Part shown: in pieces, positions 22,663 to 22,786 of the stretch
Layout of the letters: each line of letters begins with the position of its first letter
How positions within the stretch are numbered: position 1 is the stretch's first letter
IMG/VR virus record: IMGVR_UViG_3300049225_000477
Location: 1-22,786 of that record
DNA from: a virus
Length of the DNA: 22,786 nucleotides
Reading direction: 5' to 3' (one strand)
Notes under the pieces: model-generated
What the model was told of the DNA's origin: nothing
Database searches by the model: none
Seen by the model: only the letters and a program-made list of their open reading frames with translations
Program-made: the position numbers and the translations under genes

Positions 22663-22786
22663 TATACTTCGCGTTGATCTTCAAAAGCAATAATATGAGG
22701 CCTCCAAGTCATTCTATAACCATTATCTCTAACCCAATCAAATAATACAGGATATGATTTAAACAATCCTTCTCTTGAATCACCAG
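22662..22786 (-). CDS. Partial C-terminus of an unidentified protein, possibly QueE-like
   Basis: Only the last 40 codons are in the window. They read GDSREGLFKSYPVLFDWV and then RDNGYRMTWRPHIIAFEDQREV, split here only for readability. The ending has a histidine eight to eleven residues before an R-x-V terminus preceded by a short turn, which resembles the tail of 7-carboxy-7-deazaguanine synthase (QueE), where a conserved histidine and a final GV occur. The folE gene next door makes that attractive, but 40 residues are too few to decide. It could be another radical-SAM or nucleotide enzyme. Confidence 0.35.
   Translation of the reverse strand, partial: GDSREGLFKSYPVLFDWVRDNGYRMTWRPHIIAFEDQREV

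Overview
The window reads as a piece of a low-G+C, T4-superfamily tailed phage (myovirus-like) genome. All genes I support lie on the minus strand, so transcription runs from position 22786 towards position 1. The T4 replication core is present: family-B DNA polymerase (gp43), sliding clamp (gp45) and both clamp-loader subunits (gp44, gp62). Genes are packed with gaps of 1-25 nt or overlaps of 1-34 nt. Start codons almost never have a Shine-Dalgarno sequence and are preceded by A/T-rich leaders. Together with the low G+C, this suggests a Bacteroidetes/Flavobacteria-type host; that is inference, not proof.

Layout in transcription order. (1) 22786-20763, nucleotide metabolism: the tail of an unidentified protein (perhaps QueE-like), a 46-codon GTG-start ORF, GTP cyclohydrolase I (folE), a phosphoribosyltransferase and a MazG-like NTP pyrophosphohydrolase. 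(2) 20763-13802, a DNA polymerase split into two genes. The N-terminal part carries the exonuclease and motifs A and B; the C-terminal part carries motif C and the thumb. Between them sit six genes: a DegT-family aminotransferase, two glycosyltransferase-like proteins, a GNAT acetyltransferase, an unknown, and a DUF6165-like protein. (3) 13778-8311, sliding clamp, then a chaperone module (Hsp20, an unknown 105-aa protein, GroES, GroEL), an 89-aa unknown, clamp-loader ATPase gp44, an 81-aa unknown and gp62. (4) 8314-6400, a 76-aa unknown, an Nmad1/DUF1599-like protein, a Cas4/RecB-like PD-(D/E)XK nuclease with four cysteines, and a small ribbon-helix-helix-like protein. (5) 6407-1, a run of glycosyltransferases (two GT4, one GT2, two other GT-B-like, one partial GT2) with one 147-aa protein carrying a degenerate Zn-ribbon-like start.

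How the parts may work together: the polymerase halves, clamp and loader form the replisome; the folE/PRTase/NTP-pyrophosphatase/Nmad1-like genes suggest nucleotide-pool or base-modification chemistry; the aminotransferase, acetyltransferase and about eight glycosyltransferases suggest synthesis and transfer of an (acyl)amino sugar to virion, host surface or DNA; the chaperonin pair would fold phage proteins. The most notable items are the split polymerase carrying a sugar cassette at the break, the full chaperone set inside the replication cluster, a recurring TTCGTATATT element near starts, and an imperfect inverted repeat bracketing hsp20. No gene-free stretch exceeds 100 bases. I saw no tRNA, rRNA, CRISPR array, IS element or convincing terminator.
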